NCBI RefSeq assembly: GCF_013373865.1
Contig: NC_050474.1
Span: 22,991,716 to 23,055,715 of the forward strand
Origin: Monomorium pharaonis
Taxonomy: Eukaryota > Arthropoda > Insecta > Hymenoptera > Formicidae
Direction of reading: 5' to 3'
Length of the DNA: 64,000 nucleotides
Under the pieces are notes generated by a model. It saw only the letters and a list, made by a program, of their open reading frames with translations. It made no database searches and was not told the origin of the DNA. How positions within the stretch are numbered: the first letter of the stretch is position 1; each line of letters begins with the position of its first letter. Both the position numbers and the translations under genes were made by a program. Positions 52,101-64,000 of the stretch are shown here, piece after piece.

Positions 52101-52921
52101 GAACGAACTTATCTCAGAAATCGTTAAACAACAAGTGATTACGATGAATTAATAATCTCGCTTTAATATGGAATGCGGAGAAACGTAGTTATGTTGCTTA
52201 CGTAATGCAGAAAAACCTGTTATGTATTTTATCGGCCTATGTTCGGTGGATATTGTTTTTGCAACATTGTATTATATTCACGGACGGATATGGAATTTAC
52301 TAGATTTTCTCACTGCGTTATGTATATGTGATAATTATGTATGACATTAGGCATATGTATATATAATTGTATAATTAGCTCGTGTATTTGCGTTATGTGT
52401 ATCGAATACACATGTCGCTTCCTCGAGGGATACAAATCCGTGACGAAAAGGAAATAATCGTGATATGATGCGGGATGCATAATGCATGCATTTACAATGA
52501 GTTATGTTATACTCAATGCGGTGAAAAAACGCTCGGTACAAAGGCAAGAATGGTGTCTCTCTTTCTATTATCTTCCGCGGCAAATGAAAGACCTTGCTTC
52601 ATTTAGTCTCGTCTAAGGCGAGAGATCTTGTGAAGATATACTCTTGTTTTTAAAATAAAAATTTCCCGCTCCCATTCACCAATCCATTTGAGTGTGAGTC
52701 TACCGCGCTTAAATGTCGAAACGAGGACCGTTTGGCGTGAGAAGCCGCGGTCCTCGAAGGTCATCTTCGACGATCTTCCTGTCCCGTCATCGTCTCAATT
52801 TCGTTTCGATTAAATGGGAGTAGAACGTGACGATGGCATTTAAGGTCATACAACCTTGGACGCCGCCGCTTCATGTGCTTTAATTAAAGAAATATCGTCA
52901 ACCGGCTGTTTCGTCATACCC

Positions 52922-52976
<55 letters not shown>

Positions 52977-55900
52977 TGAACCTTCCTTGAATTAGCCACG
53001 TAAGGCAGCCTCTAGACCTATCGTCGTGATTTCATATCGAGAGAGCTCGGAGAGAAATAGGAAATTATATTTTCACGACATTCTTTCGCAATTCGGTTTC
53101 GTGTATCAATCAATATTTCGTGTATCAATTCTTGGCTTAGTTATTAGACTAAGTTCTTAGTTATAGAAAGTTGGTTAAAATATAACGCGTTTTCTAGGCC
53201 ATGCGAGCGGTTTGCTTAATATTCCACATAATAGCATTAAGAAATTATGTAGTCGAAAGAAAACAAGGAAAACAAAATGAACGTGAGTGATAAGAAACTT
53301 TTCGTTACTTTTTTATCGTACTGTATTCACGATGATTCACTCATTTTTCGTTTCGATAGACATGCAAATAATAATTACTTATTACCGAATGTGCACATGT
53401 CTCGCTGTACAAGCGGAGGTTGTTTCGTTCTCAACAAACATTTGCATTGTCTATGGAAACAATATTCATTTTTTGCGGCATTGATGACAGCAGAGTAGCC
53501 TTACGTGTTCTTTTATGTAATAAAAGATTCATCGATTACTTTTGTCAACTTGTTAAGTAAGATTAAATTTATGCATAATTTTATTCTTGGTCAATTCTTG
53601 AGTGACAAAGAAGGTACTACATTTTTAAGTGACTCTAATAATATTGCTATAGGAATAGCAATGTATAAAAATTATAATTAATTAATATAGCATGACACGC
53701 TACACGTATTTCAAATGTATATGTGAAATGATAAGTCTAATTTATTAACATAAAACAGACCGTGCTCTATTAGAGAAATGTTAACAGTCTCTTAGTCATC
53801 GAGCGTATAATCAAATCTTTATTGCGAAATGCAATACGCAATTTGCGTAATTGCGGACGGTGAAATTAAGAATGTCGCAGACGTAGAAGTAATTGATTTG
53901 CCGCGTAAACTTTTTAATTGAATTATTTTGTTAAATTACTTATCACGATTACGTAATTACGTTTGCAGCGTTGTTTAACGTTTAAAACTAATGTCACGGT
54001 ATTTCTTGACGAGATTTCTCACGATTTTATTGCAGAGAGGGCGACAGATATATGAAGGTAGCGTGGAAGGATGTCAAGGTGGGTGACCTGGTTCACCTTT
54101 CGAACAACGAACTGGTACCGGCCGATCTTTTGCTTCTGCGAAGCAGTGATCCTCAGGGATTAGCTTACCTTGATACGTGCAACCTCGACGGCGAGTCGAA
54201 TCTGAAGCAGCGCCAGGTTGTCAGAGGCTTTGTCGATCTGCAGGATACCTTCGAGCCTTCCAAGTTCCGATCGACAATCGAAGTTGATCAGCCAAGTACT
54301 AGAATATATAGGTAAAATACGTTACAGTTATTTAGTGTGTTATAATTAAAAAGTTTTTTTATTATTTTTAAGAAATTAAGAACAATTTTTGCACGACCCA
54401 ATTTCTAGAAAAAAAAGGTCGTTTTTAACGCGCGTTTTTAACGTGAATTTTTGATTCGACGTTTTTGCAATTTGTCTGAGAAACTCGCTCATCTCGCGAT
54501 GTCATTTATTGCCGTGATAACGTTCAGATAGAATTAACCAGATTACCAGAGTGATCCTACTGACGCGTCTGTTAGGTTCCACGGCGCTGTGGTGCACCCA
54601 AACGGCGGTAGGGTGCCCGTGTCCACGGAAAATCTTTTACTCAGGGAATGCATCTTAAAGAACACCGACTTTGTCGAAGGTATAGTCATATACGCCGGTC
54701 ACGAGACTAAAGCGTTGCTGAATAACGGTGGACCCAGGTACAAGGTAAATATTAAACGAAACAAATATCTAATTTCGGAATATTTAAAATCATTGAATAA
54801 ATAATACTTTATTTATTTTCACTTTATCACATTCATTTTTATCATCACTTGTCTTATACTGCGTGCTAGATCTCAATTTCAGTAATTTTAGGTCAAGTTT
54901 TAGATTCTTAAGCAGCTTCATTAATACTTCACCTAATGACTATGCAATTTATGTAGTATTTGGTAACTTTCTGCTATATCATTTTCTCTCATTACTACGC
55001 ACAGAATAAAGTCATTATTACTAAAGTTATTATTACTGATGAAGAAATGTCTTTCTGAGAAGCAACGCGCACGTGATTTCAGCGTTCTCGTCTGGAAAGA
55101 TTCATGAACAGGGACGTGAAATGGTGTGTGGTGATACTGGTGGTATTGTGCATAATCGGCGCGTTTGGCTGCCGATCTTGGCTATCCGCGTACAAGGGCC
55201 TGCCGTCGGTGCCGTTTCTGCCAGTGCCGCAAGAGCCGATTTACGAGAGCTTACTAACCTTCCTGACCTTCGTCATAATATTCCAAGTGATGATACCGCT
55301 GAGCTTGTACGTGACGATCGAGATGGCTAAGGTGGGACAGGTGTACCACATCGGCCACGACCCGGGCCTTGACGACACGGAAACCGGCCGTAAGGCAGAG
55401 TGCCGCGCGCTGAATATTACGGAAGAACTAGGTCAAGTGAGTATGGCAATTTACATTAGACGAATTTGTACAGGGCGAAAATCTTACGCGAACAATATTA
55501 TGAAGATTCTGTCTCTCGAGAAGAAAGAAGTGAAAATTCGATATTTGTTTCACCTGAACAATCATAATACTTTTTTATATTTATTAAATGTAATCAATTT
55601 AATTACGTAATACTTAAAGCGTACATCTTTATCAATTTTAACACTTTTCTACATTATTTTTACATTAAAAATTTCGCGAAACAATGTGCGATATATGAAT
55701 AAAAATAATACTGAATATATAAAAAAATATTACTTGGAACATTATTATTGAATGACAGGTACAGTACGTCTTCTCCGACAAAACTGGCACTCTTACGGAG
55801 AACAAAATGCTATTTAGGAAATGCGTGGTAGGCGGCCAAGACTACTCGCATATCGGCGACAATGAGAATTTACTTCCGTGCTCGCGGCTTAAAGAGGACC

Positions 55901-58900
55901 TGCTTATAGGTACATATCGACATCGCTTACAGGAGTTTCTTGTTGTCTTAGCCACGTGTAATACGGTTGTCGTAAATTCTCAACCGCATCACGATAATAT
56001 GAACTCTAGCGGGGTCATCGAGGAACCTCAGAAAAACGGAACTGGCCCTACGAGGTTTGTATACGTTCAGATCAATGAAGGAATGAAAAAGAATAAAACA
56101 CATATCTGCTTCCTCTTTGATGAAAAAAAAAGAAGATAATTAAATCCGACCATTTTATGGAGAGATTACTTCTATCACCGCATTTATCTTGTGAGTTTCT
56201 CTTCACGAAATTAACATTGGAGTATTCGACAGAATAATGGAAACGGACGCGAGTTCATTTCCGACGGCAAATTCTCCACCGGTACCGCTGTCTCCGAGCA
56301 ACAGAGCTATTCGGACGTTATCTCCAGTAATAAGTACAGCAAACACATTTGACGATACGTCGAAATTCCCGTTTAAAATTTCCAGGTTGGTATAATGCTC
56401 GAAGGTGTACAAGATATGATAATGTTGAGTGCTACTTAGTGGAGTGATATCTTTACAGGCCAAAGTTGCTGAATGTAACGTCAATACCGAGTCTGGGTAT
56501 CGGATTGCTAGGACGAAAATTTTCGCCAGAGGGACCGAAGGGACGCAATACGGATGTGAAGAACGGCGACGAATTGGTGCAGAGCCCGGCGATTTACGAG
56601 GCGGAGAGTCCGGACGAACTGGCGCTGGTTCACGCGGCCCGCGCTTACGACATCAAGCTGGTAAAACGGACACCCCGTAGCGCAATCGTGTCCTTCCCGG
56701 ACAAGTCGACCCTCGCATTCGAGATACTTCATGTAAGCGACTACGAGCGACAAGTCATTCGCGAAAACATAAATAACGAATTACGATTCATTCATCATCG
56801 TTCTTCGAACTCTTGCAGGTGCTGCCATTTGACTCGAACAGGAAATGTATGTCGGTGCTGCTCCGACATCCCCACACCGGCGAGATAGTGCTGTACAGCA
56901 AAGGTGCCGACACGACGATGCTGCCGGCGCTCTCGTCGAGCGATGAGAACAATATCACCTCGGCGAGTATCCGGCAGTATCTGCAATCCTATGCGCGTCA
57001 AGGTCTGCGCACGCTGGTGATGGCCAAGAGAACGCTGACGGCGCAAGAGTACGAGACGTGGCGACAGAAGCACGACGAGGTAGAGTTGGCGACAGAGAAT
57101 CGCGAGCGTCGCATACGCGACTCGTACGCAATGCTGGAGTCGCACTTGACGTTGTTAGGTGCGACCGGTATCGAGGACAAGCTTCAGGCCGGCGTGCCCG
57201 AGACAATGGCCGCCTTGATCGCCGCCGGAATCGTCGTGTGGGTTCTGACAGGTTCGTAGAAAATCCTTCGCTCGCGGAAGAGCCAATCACACACAATCGC
57301 GACAAACCGGTTTAATATCGATGAGCACTATTTTTAGTGTGATCATCTTAGCGAGAGAAATATACATGAGGCGTATCGCATTGAATTGTAAATGCATTTT
57401 CCTCACAGTAGCCAGCATTTTGTACCCATCATTACATAAACGCCGTTATATAAAGATGTTGGATATAAAAATTATGGAGCCGAGCGTATCGAAAGCCAAT
57501 GAAAAGTGAACATCCCTTGCGAAATTAGTCCGTGTTCTTGAACGTAATTAGCGCGCGTTAATGCGAGTTCTACGTCACGCTGATCGCGTTTTTTCCGTTT
57601 CAGGGGACAAACCGGAGACCGCGGTGAACGTGGCGTACTCGGCGCAGGTTTTTTCACCGGCCATGCAGCTGCTACACCTGCAGGCGAGATCAAAGTCCGT
57701 CGCAGAGGCGCTGATACACGGCTACCTGGAGTCGGCGCGCAAGGAGAATAACGACCAGAATATGATGAACATTATGGATCCCGCAGACATGTACAATCGC
57801 GATTCCGCCGAGAGGAACGCGCACAGGATCGGCAGCCCGTGGCCGCGGCAACGCGCGCTTGTCGTGGACGGTAAGACGTTGACCGTGATCCTGGATCCGC
57901 GATCGGGCTTGACCGGCCCGTTCCTCGAACTTACGAAAATGTGCTCGAGCGTTTTAGCCTGCCGCGCCACGCCGTTACAAAAGGTAACGACAATACGTAG
58001 ACAACAACAATATTATGAGATAATATTGATATAAGCTCTAGCCGCGAACTAACGAGCGGTAACACGAAGAAGAGTAATATAATTTGTTTTACGTCGCAGG
58101 CATACATAGTCCGCGTCGTTAAAAAGCAATTGGGAATGAGAACGTTGGCAATCGGCGACGGTGCGAACGACGTTAGCATGATACAGACAGCTGACGTGGG
58201 CGTCGGTATCTCAGGGCAAGAGGGGACGCAAGCGGTAATGGCGGCGGATTTCGCGATTTCTCGATTTTCTATGCTCAGTCGGCTTCTCCTTCTACACGGA
58301 CACTGGTGTTACGATCGTCTCGCCAGAATGATTTTATATTTTTTTTACAAGAACGCCACCTTTGTCTTCCTCATATTCTGGTTTCAAGTAAGTATCAAAA
58401 GAACGTTGAGAGAAAAGCGTAAAAATGAGTAAAAAATAGATGTACAAAAATATGTGAAAGAAAAAATATTTTCTTTAAAATAGTTCTCTAGATTAAAAAA
58501 TTGTCAATATTTCAAGTGAAGATGTTTATAATAATGTAAATCTTTCTCTTTTCTACAGCTATTTTGCGGCTTTTCCGGTGCCGTAATGATAGACCAAATA
58601 TATTTAATGTTGTACAACTTGCTGTTCACTTCGCTGCCGCCGCTCGCCTTGGGGATTTACGATCGAGTCGCCAAGGCTCGTGTGTTACTTTCAGCGCCAG
58701 AATTATACACGAGAGGACGTCTGGGACTGGTGTATCAGTCGCATTCGTTTTGGCTCACGATCGTCGACGCTCTTTACCAAAGTGTCGTCATATTTTTTAT
58801 TACCAAAGAGGTTGGTACAACATTTTAGACTCGCGACAAATGATCGTTATACGGTATGATAAACGTCTGTTATCTCTCAGGTTTATCATGATTCAATTAT

Positions 58901-59997
58901 CGACATATGGGAATTCGGGACGACTATTATGACGGCATGTATCGTCGTCATGCTAGCTCATGCTGCTATAGAAACTAGATCTTGGGTAAGTAAGAAAAAA
59001 TGAAAATTATAAGATTATGTAAGAGAAAAGAGAGAAACATATCACAGAGGCATTATATGTTGTGTCGTACCATATCGTTATTTCAGACTATAATCCATGT
59101 TGGTGCCATTTTCGGTTCTTTGGTCTTTTTTTTCGGATTTTGCTTATTTTACAATGCCGTTTGCGTCAATTGCATGGGCCTACCTGGATCCTTCTGGATA
59201 ATGGAAAAGGCCTTTACACATATCACATATTGGTTGACAGTGGGACTTACTTCTGTTCTTGCCTTAATGCCTAAGTAAGTTTGCCTTATGTGACTACAAT
59301 AATCGTATGAGTAATATTAATTCAAATATGTAAAGATATCTTTAAAACTATCGGATTTCTAATTATACCAGTTATTTAATCGATTTGGAAATAATTTTCT
59401 GTCCTTTTTTTCATTTATTTTGAACTTTGTCTATAATCCCTTTAAGGATATAAATTACTGTATTTATTATTATAACTTATAATAAATGTACTATTATATT
59501 TAACTTCATTAATATATTGGATATATTAATTTTTTTAATTAATTTATGATTTTATGATAAACTGTGCTATTTCTCTGCTATCTCTTTGTCAATAAACTTA
59601 ATGATTCAGTTAATTTCAATAAATATCGAGTTTAATGGCATTCTTTTTTACAATCAAAGGTTAGTGTATAAGGCAGTACAATCTACTATCGCACCAGATG
59701 CTATAAACATTGTTTCGCGGCGAATTGCCGCGAAAAGCGATAATCAAGTTCGTCGACAGCGTATTAACAATCAAAGAGGTGAAATCAACTTTATTGCTGG
59801 ATGGTCGCGTTCCTCGCAACACGCTACTATCAGGTATACTGCCCATTACATCTTTCACTATCTAATTGCTTTAAATAATATCTACTAGAGAGTTTTACAC
59901 TACTCGCTCTTCCGAGTTTAATGTATCATTAATTATTTATTACAGACCCAGTAGCTATAGAAACAAAAGCAATGCTCTCACAACTATCGTCGCGTGA
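46151..59997 (+). CDS. Phospholipid-transporting P4-ATPase, ATP10 (class V) group
   Basis: Seventeen coding exons: 46151-46791, 47334-47513, 47718-47978, 54036-54311, 54576-54744, 55083-55436, 55759-56054, 56233-56385, 56459-56732, 56819-57251, 57604-57983, 58100-58387, 58559-58810, 58881-58985, 59087-59274, 59660-59833, 59946-59997. All are GT-AG and phase-consistent, 1,491 residues. Start chosen at 46151 (A at -3); an in-frame ATG at 46109 is weaker. Motifs: DGES in the actuator (about 412-415), IPLS in membrane segment 4 (580-583), phosphorylated Asp in FSDKTGTLTEN (634), KGAD (896-899), WVLTGDKPET (about 1008), GDGANDVSMI (1158). TTKYTALSFLPRNLLEQFHR and the RSRLER junction mark the ATP10 subgroup, probably orthologous to Drosophila CG33298. 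Flips lipids across plasma or endomembranes. The first 210 residues are a Ser/Thr/Gly-rich cytosolic extension. DGES replaces the usual DGET. Confidence 0.95.
48581..48608. repeat. (GCGA)n microsatellite
   Basis: Seven GCGA units in a CpG-rich island in the ATP10-like intron 3, preceded by cgcgaacgcgaacgcgcgc. Confidence 0.9.
52922..52972. repeat. (GA)n microsatellite
   Basis: About 25 GA units with two short aag interruptions in the ATP10-like intron 3. Confidence 0.95.
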
Positions 59998-62900
59998 CAA
60001 GTGCGATTAGATCGAGATGAAGCGTGTCCATCTCATTAATCCGAAAATTTGACCAATCGCCGAAAAAGGGGGAATAAAAAAAACTTCGTTGTCGCGAGTC
60101 TCCTCGAAAGCCATGCATTACTTCCCCGATCAAGAGAGAATCTGCATTGACAATCTTGTCTAACAATTAACTACATAAATTATTTCTGGTTGACGATTCC
60201 CTAGCCTCCTGTTATTTCTTAGTTGTAGTTTTAATGATGTAAATATGAGAGGAATGCTAGTTATTCATGATTGGGCGTGAAAATTTTCGCTCGTTGCTAT
60301 CAAATCATGCGATATAGATTACTAAAGAGAAACTTCGTTGTAAGATGCAGTGTGCATCATCGCGTGCCCGTAAAGGCGGTTCTCGTTGCCGATATCGCGA
60401 TAACGCTAACACTACATTGCCATTTTCGAGTTCGAATTATTGTGGCTGATTTAAAATCGAGTGGCCTTAAATCTCAGATCGTTCGTTGCATTTAATGGCT
60501 GTGACTTCTAGGGACCAAGACTGTGCGTTGTAATTACGTTGAGTCAGGCAGAACGAATTCGAGTGAAAGTCTGTGTTGCGCTACTTCAAATATCTTTTCC
60601 TTATTTTTTTCCAACTTGGAACTTCACTCGAACGCGCGTATCTGCGGCTGCTATTTTCTAACGGACCGTATGGAAGACCAATGTTAGAATCAGATGGACA
60701 TGTATACCATTCTAGTTTACTCGTATATTTTCAAAAATGAATGTACAAAGATGTTGTAAAAAGAGTGCAAAGTATATGTGTACATATACCAGATATTTCG
60801 CGAAATGTATTTTATAACCGTTGAGAGATATAGATTTTATATATTATAAAACAATTTATTTTTTTAGTTTTAGTTATCGTCGCGTTTTAAACGTCGCGTT
60901 ACTCACGAAATGAATAACAGGAAGTAAGTAGGCGCGGAAGAACCGTGACCACTTCGAGTTTCTCTTGTTTCCGGTTGATCCACGAGATCAACGTAGCGTC
61001 TCATACAAATTATGATGTAAAGATACACACCTCGTTATACCTATTGTTGTGTTACTACCTGTTGTAATACCAGAAAAAATAATATGAGATAACGATTTAG
61101 AAATTTTAATTTGGATAATGTATATTGAATGTTATATTGATAACATGCTGTCGGTGTTATCTATAGTATTTTGATAATGATTGGATTATTGTTGCGTGCA
61201 TTTACCAATGTAAAAAGAACATTAAAAAAAGAGAGAATTTAATCATCAATTTGTCTGTGTTATGTTTCTGTTAACCCACTATATTCTATCACTATTTTTG
61301 TTCAGGGTACTCCGATTTTAAATATCAAAACTTCGAGAATGTGTTAGAGATCAATAAACAAGAATTTTGTTTCGTTTTGGAAAGAAATTATAAGAAAAAC
61401 AAGTTTTCATTTTTTTAAATTTATTATTTACTTAAATTTAAATCAAAAGCAAAAGAAATTGTTAATAATAAAATTATTATGTATAAGTTCAGTAAATAAA
61501 TAAAAAATGAAATACTTTTTTCAGAGCGATTTTCTTTAAAACAAAGTAAAAACGAATCAAAAAACTTTTTTCTTAGTTTATCGATTCCCTACAGGGAATA
61601 CCCTGTATACAAGTTTGATGTATACTTGATCGAATTTCATCCATTAGCAAATTTAGTGAGGCAAGCCAAAACAAATAAAAATTTCTTTGAATTTGCACAT
61701 GTTTACATGTGCAATTTGCACAGTTTCTATGTGTATGTAAAACTACTTTTTAAATAAAGACAAAAAATGAAAGGTAAAAAAGCACACGGCTATCAAATAT
61801 ACAAATTTAAAAAGAGAATAGAGATTTTATAGAATATTTTCAGCAGAAATTTCTGAAGGATACATGAGTGTTCGCGGAGTTAACTTTATTCTAGGTTCGC
61901 GTGATCGTTCGTGGGGAAATCGATAACGGTAAACGAAGTTGAGCCGCATCTACCTGAGTGCAGCATCGTATTTTATAATAAGACAGGCGGATATGCGGTT
62001 CGACTATGAGCACCACTGACTCATGCGGAAATACAACAGTGGGGATAGACCTGCAGAGGAGAGGGATGCCGTTGGTTGGCAGCGTGCTGCTGACTACGGC
62101 GTGCTGCTGCCGCCTCAGTACTGCTCAGTACTGGCTGGTGCTGGTCGGTAATCGTTCGCGTGACGACGTAATTGTACTAATCGTGGTTTTCCTCGCGAAT
62201 GTGTCTGTTTAATCCGACCCGAGATCGCGTCTGTTCGTTCTGTGCGCTAACTTCCGCAAAATTGAGAGGAGCGATCGACTGAAACGAGAAGGTAAGTAGA
62301 GAATTACAGTACGCAAACGCTGACTTAAAACGCTGATCCTGCACCTGCGCTACAACTTGCCCCTTTTCTTTGTTTCCTGAAATTCCTGTGTATATCAGGG
62401 TAGGCCAGCTGGGTAGGTGACCTTTTCTTGCCGGCATTTACATCAATATCTCGTCAGAACGCTCGCGATACATTTGTGTAGTCAGTTTGCAATTTTTTTC
62501 TGACAATGTGATGCGACAGCTGACTCCAATGGGTTGCATTCGTGCGTGGATAATAAATTTTACGATCACGTCTATGCCATAGATAATGTTACACGCGAGG
62601 TCCAAGGTCAAAAATTGCTTGACAACATTTGCAACTGTCACGCGCTCCCCGATTTAGCCCATAAAATAATTGCTCGTAGAATATTATTTTATTTTATTTC
62701 ACAATTGTACAGACAAGCGTCAAAATGTGATATTTAAAACAACTTGTGAGAAATCAATTTGGTATTTAACTCGACGTTGAAACCCCGTGATAAGATATTG
62801 CCTCGTTTCGTAAAACTTGGAATAACTCTGCAATTTTGCTCGTTAGATATAAATAACATTGCGTTGTAATTTCTCTCTTTTTATATTTTGCAACCGGTGT

Positions 62901-63635
62901 TTTTAATGACAATGCCCAATGTTTCTATGTTGACAGAACCAGATTTTTATCTGTATTACGCTGAGAGTGACGTTTAAATTACTAATTACTAATTAAACGC
63001 GACTGCTTTCGATATCGTCATACAATGACGTCAACTAACTCGTAATACTTCCGAGGATCGACCGAGACCGATGGTCGCCAGCACGCGGTGCCGATTGCAT
63101 AGTGTAATATTTTTATGGTAATGTACCCTTGTGACCGATATGCGTGCACAAAGACGAGCATTGTAAAACTCAATGTAGAAATGCGAAAATTTTCCTGAGA
63201 AATGTAGATGGATTATGAAGAATTAATTATCAATCAATTAATACCAGATTATCATTTAAAAATTGAATTGAAGCAAACAATAGAATTGAATTAAAAATTT
63301 CTGTACTCTTCTTTCCTGATTAATCTCTCTATGTTTATATATTTCTACATTGTTATTGATCGTTTCTGGTTGCAAAGTAATGGTGTTGATGCAGCTAAAT
63401 GTCAAATGGAAATGAAAAATTAACTTTTAATGTACTTTAATTCTGGTTTTAAAAAATGAATAAATTTTTCAATAAATTTTATATGTCTTTATTGTTTAAC
63501 TTCTTGATAGCTCAAAGAATAAAATTAATTTTTTAATGAAAATCGAGAAAATTTTCCAACAAAAAACAAACATTTAATTTTTCATAGAGCATCTTTCTCT
63601 TCTTATTCTCACTTAATTTATCTATTTTTTTTCAG
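59998..63635 (+). other. ATP10-like 3' UTR and downstream region
   Basis: AATAAA occurs at 60073-60078, only 76 bases after the stop, and again at 61353-61358, giving short and long 3' UTR options. A GC-richer patch at 61860-62300 ends in a good donor, CGAGAAG/gtaagt at 62291, and may be the first exon of a gene further right. No coding exon is supportable in 59998-63635. Confidence 0.45.
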
Positions 63636-63776
63636 ATTGGGAATTCTCAAGAAATTTGAAGAGATTTTTACGCTGGATAAAGTCTGCAGAGGAAATCTAT
63701 CTTTTAATGAGGAAAATTGGAGCAGCTTGATTACACTTGCAGATAAATTGTCCGATACATGCAATTTATGCCCTTG
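63636..63776 (+). CDS. Possible terminal coding exon, unassigned
   Basis: Preceded by a strong acceptor (ctatttttttttcag). With two bases from an upstream exon it reads LGILKKFEEIFTLDKVCRGN and continues through SFNEENWSSLITLADKLSDT to a stop at 63776, about 47 residues. The phase would fit ATP10 exon 59660-59833, so it could be an alternative last exon of that gene. It could equally belong to a gene with exons I do not see, or be chance. No family is recognised, and a second frame is also open for most of its length. Confidence 0.3.
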
Positions 63777-64000
63777 ATTTGGACAATCTTTAATATGACA
63801 TGAACTATCCGTTTCTCGAGGGATTTCAAATGAATTTCTGAGTTAGCTTTGTTAAATATTTCTCCTTGAGGAGACCTCAAAAATGTTATTGTAAAAACAA
63901 CAAATTGCAATGAAGATATGTTCAACTGACAAAGAGAAAATCTGATAAATAGAGAATCAACTTAATCGATGAAAGTATTGTAAAATATTAGAATTATAAA
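63777..64000. other. AT-rich right edge
   Basis: AT-rich sequence with no gene, repeat or signal that I can support. Confidence 0.5.

Larger units (their letters stand above)
47979..54035 (+). other. Large intron 3 of the ATP10-like gene (6.1 kb)
   Basis: Runs from donor gtgagt at 47979 to acceptor tgcag at 54035. CpG-rich islands at about 48430-49140 and 49740-50570 stand out in otherwise AT-rich DNA. They include a GCGA tetranucleotide run (48581-48608). A GA microsatellite is at 52922-52972. No exon with family resemblance was found on either strand. Confidence 0.55.

Noticed and set aside
56795..57305. Two minus-strand open frames of 116 codons opposite the flippase exons
   Set aside because: Antisense shadows of the strongly coding, GC-rich N-domain exon at 56819-57251.
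62906..62979. Acceptor-like site followed by a short frame reading PDFYLYYAESDV
   Set aside because: Only about 14 codons before the stop and no upstream exon to join; probably chance.
1..64000. tRNA, rRNA, known microRNA, CRISPR array or intact transposase
   Set aside because: I looked for tRNA arm motifs, familiar microRNA seeds, regular spaced repeats and transposase-like frames and saw none, though short RNAs cannot be excluded by eye.

Overview
The window is nuclear DNA from an insect, most likely a hymenopteran and plausibly an ant. It is AT-rich with scattered CpG-rich patches, its genes are split by canonical GT-AG introns, and all six recognisable genes are ordinary animal genes. 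There are no operons, rRNA genes, CRISPR arrays or bacterial signals. The species assignment is inference.

Layout, left to right: (1) 5' part of a FAST-kinase-domain mitochondrial protein gene (minus strand, runs off the left edge; coding 480-1543 and about 19-405). (2) A small four-exon secreted peptide precursor on the minus strand (3769-16478), which I identify as an elevenin-type neuropeptide gene; its exons are too short to be found by plain ORF scanning, and it has a TATA box plus initiator at 16738-16770. (3) About 8 kb with no gene I can support. (4) Skp1 (plus, 25604-26217). (5) AASDH/ACSF4, the adenylating enzyme with a carrier domain and C-terminal beta-propeller (plus, 27046-31079), rebuilt from ten coding exons. 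(6) Rab GDP-dissociation inhibitor Gdi (minus, 32892-39154), five exons with a 4.5-kb first intron, convergent with AASDH. (7) A class V P4-ATPase of the ATP10 group (plus, 46151-59997), rebuilt from 17 coding exons, 1,491 residues. (8) A possible stray coding exon at 63636-63776.

The genes are functionally independent neighbours: mitochondrial RNA metabolism, peptide signalling, SCF ubiquitin ligase, amino-acid/acyl activation, Rab recycling and lipid flipping. The non-coding space holds diverged repeats (a tandem duplication at 1978-2505, a dispersed element at 4885-5135 and 13030-13262 with a partial match near 47590, a foldback element at 40228-40346, and a SAM-like orphan exon between inverted arrays at 35750-36480) and several long GA/CT microsatellites. 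The most rewarding item is the elevenin-like precursor and its promoter. All splice models come from reading GT/AG sites, phase continuity and family similarity; none is backed by RNA data here.
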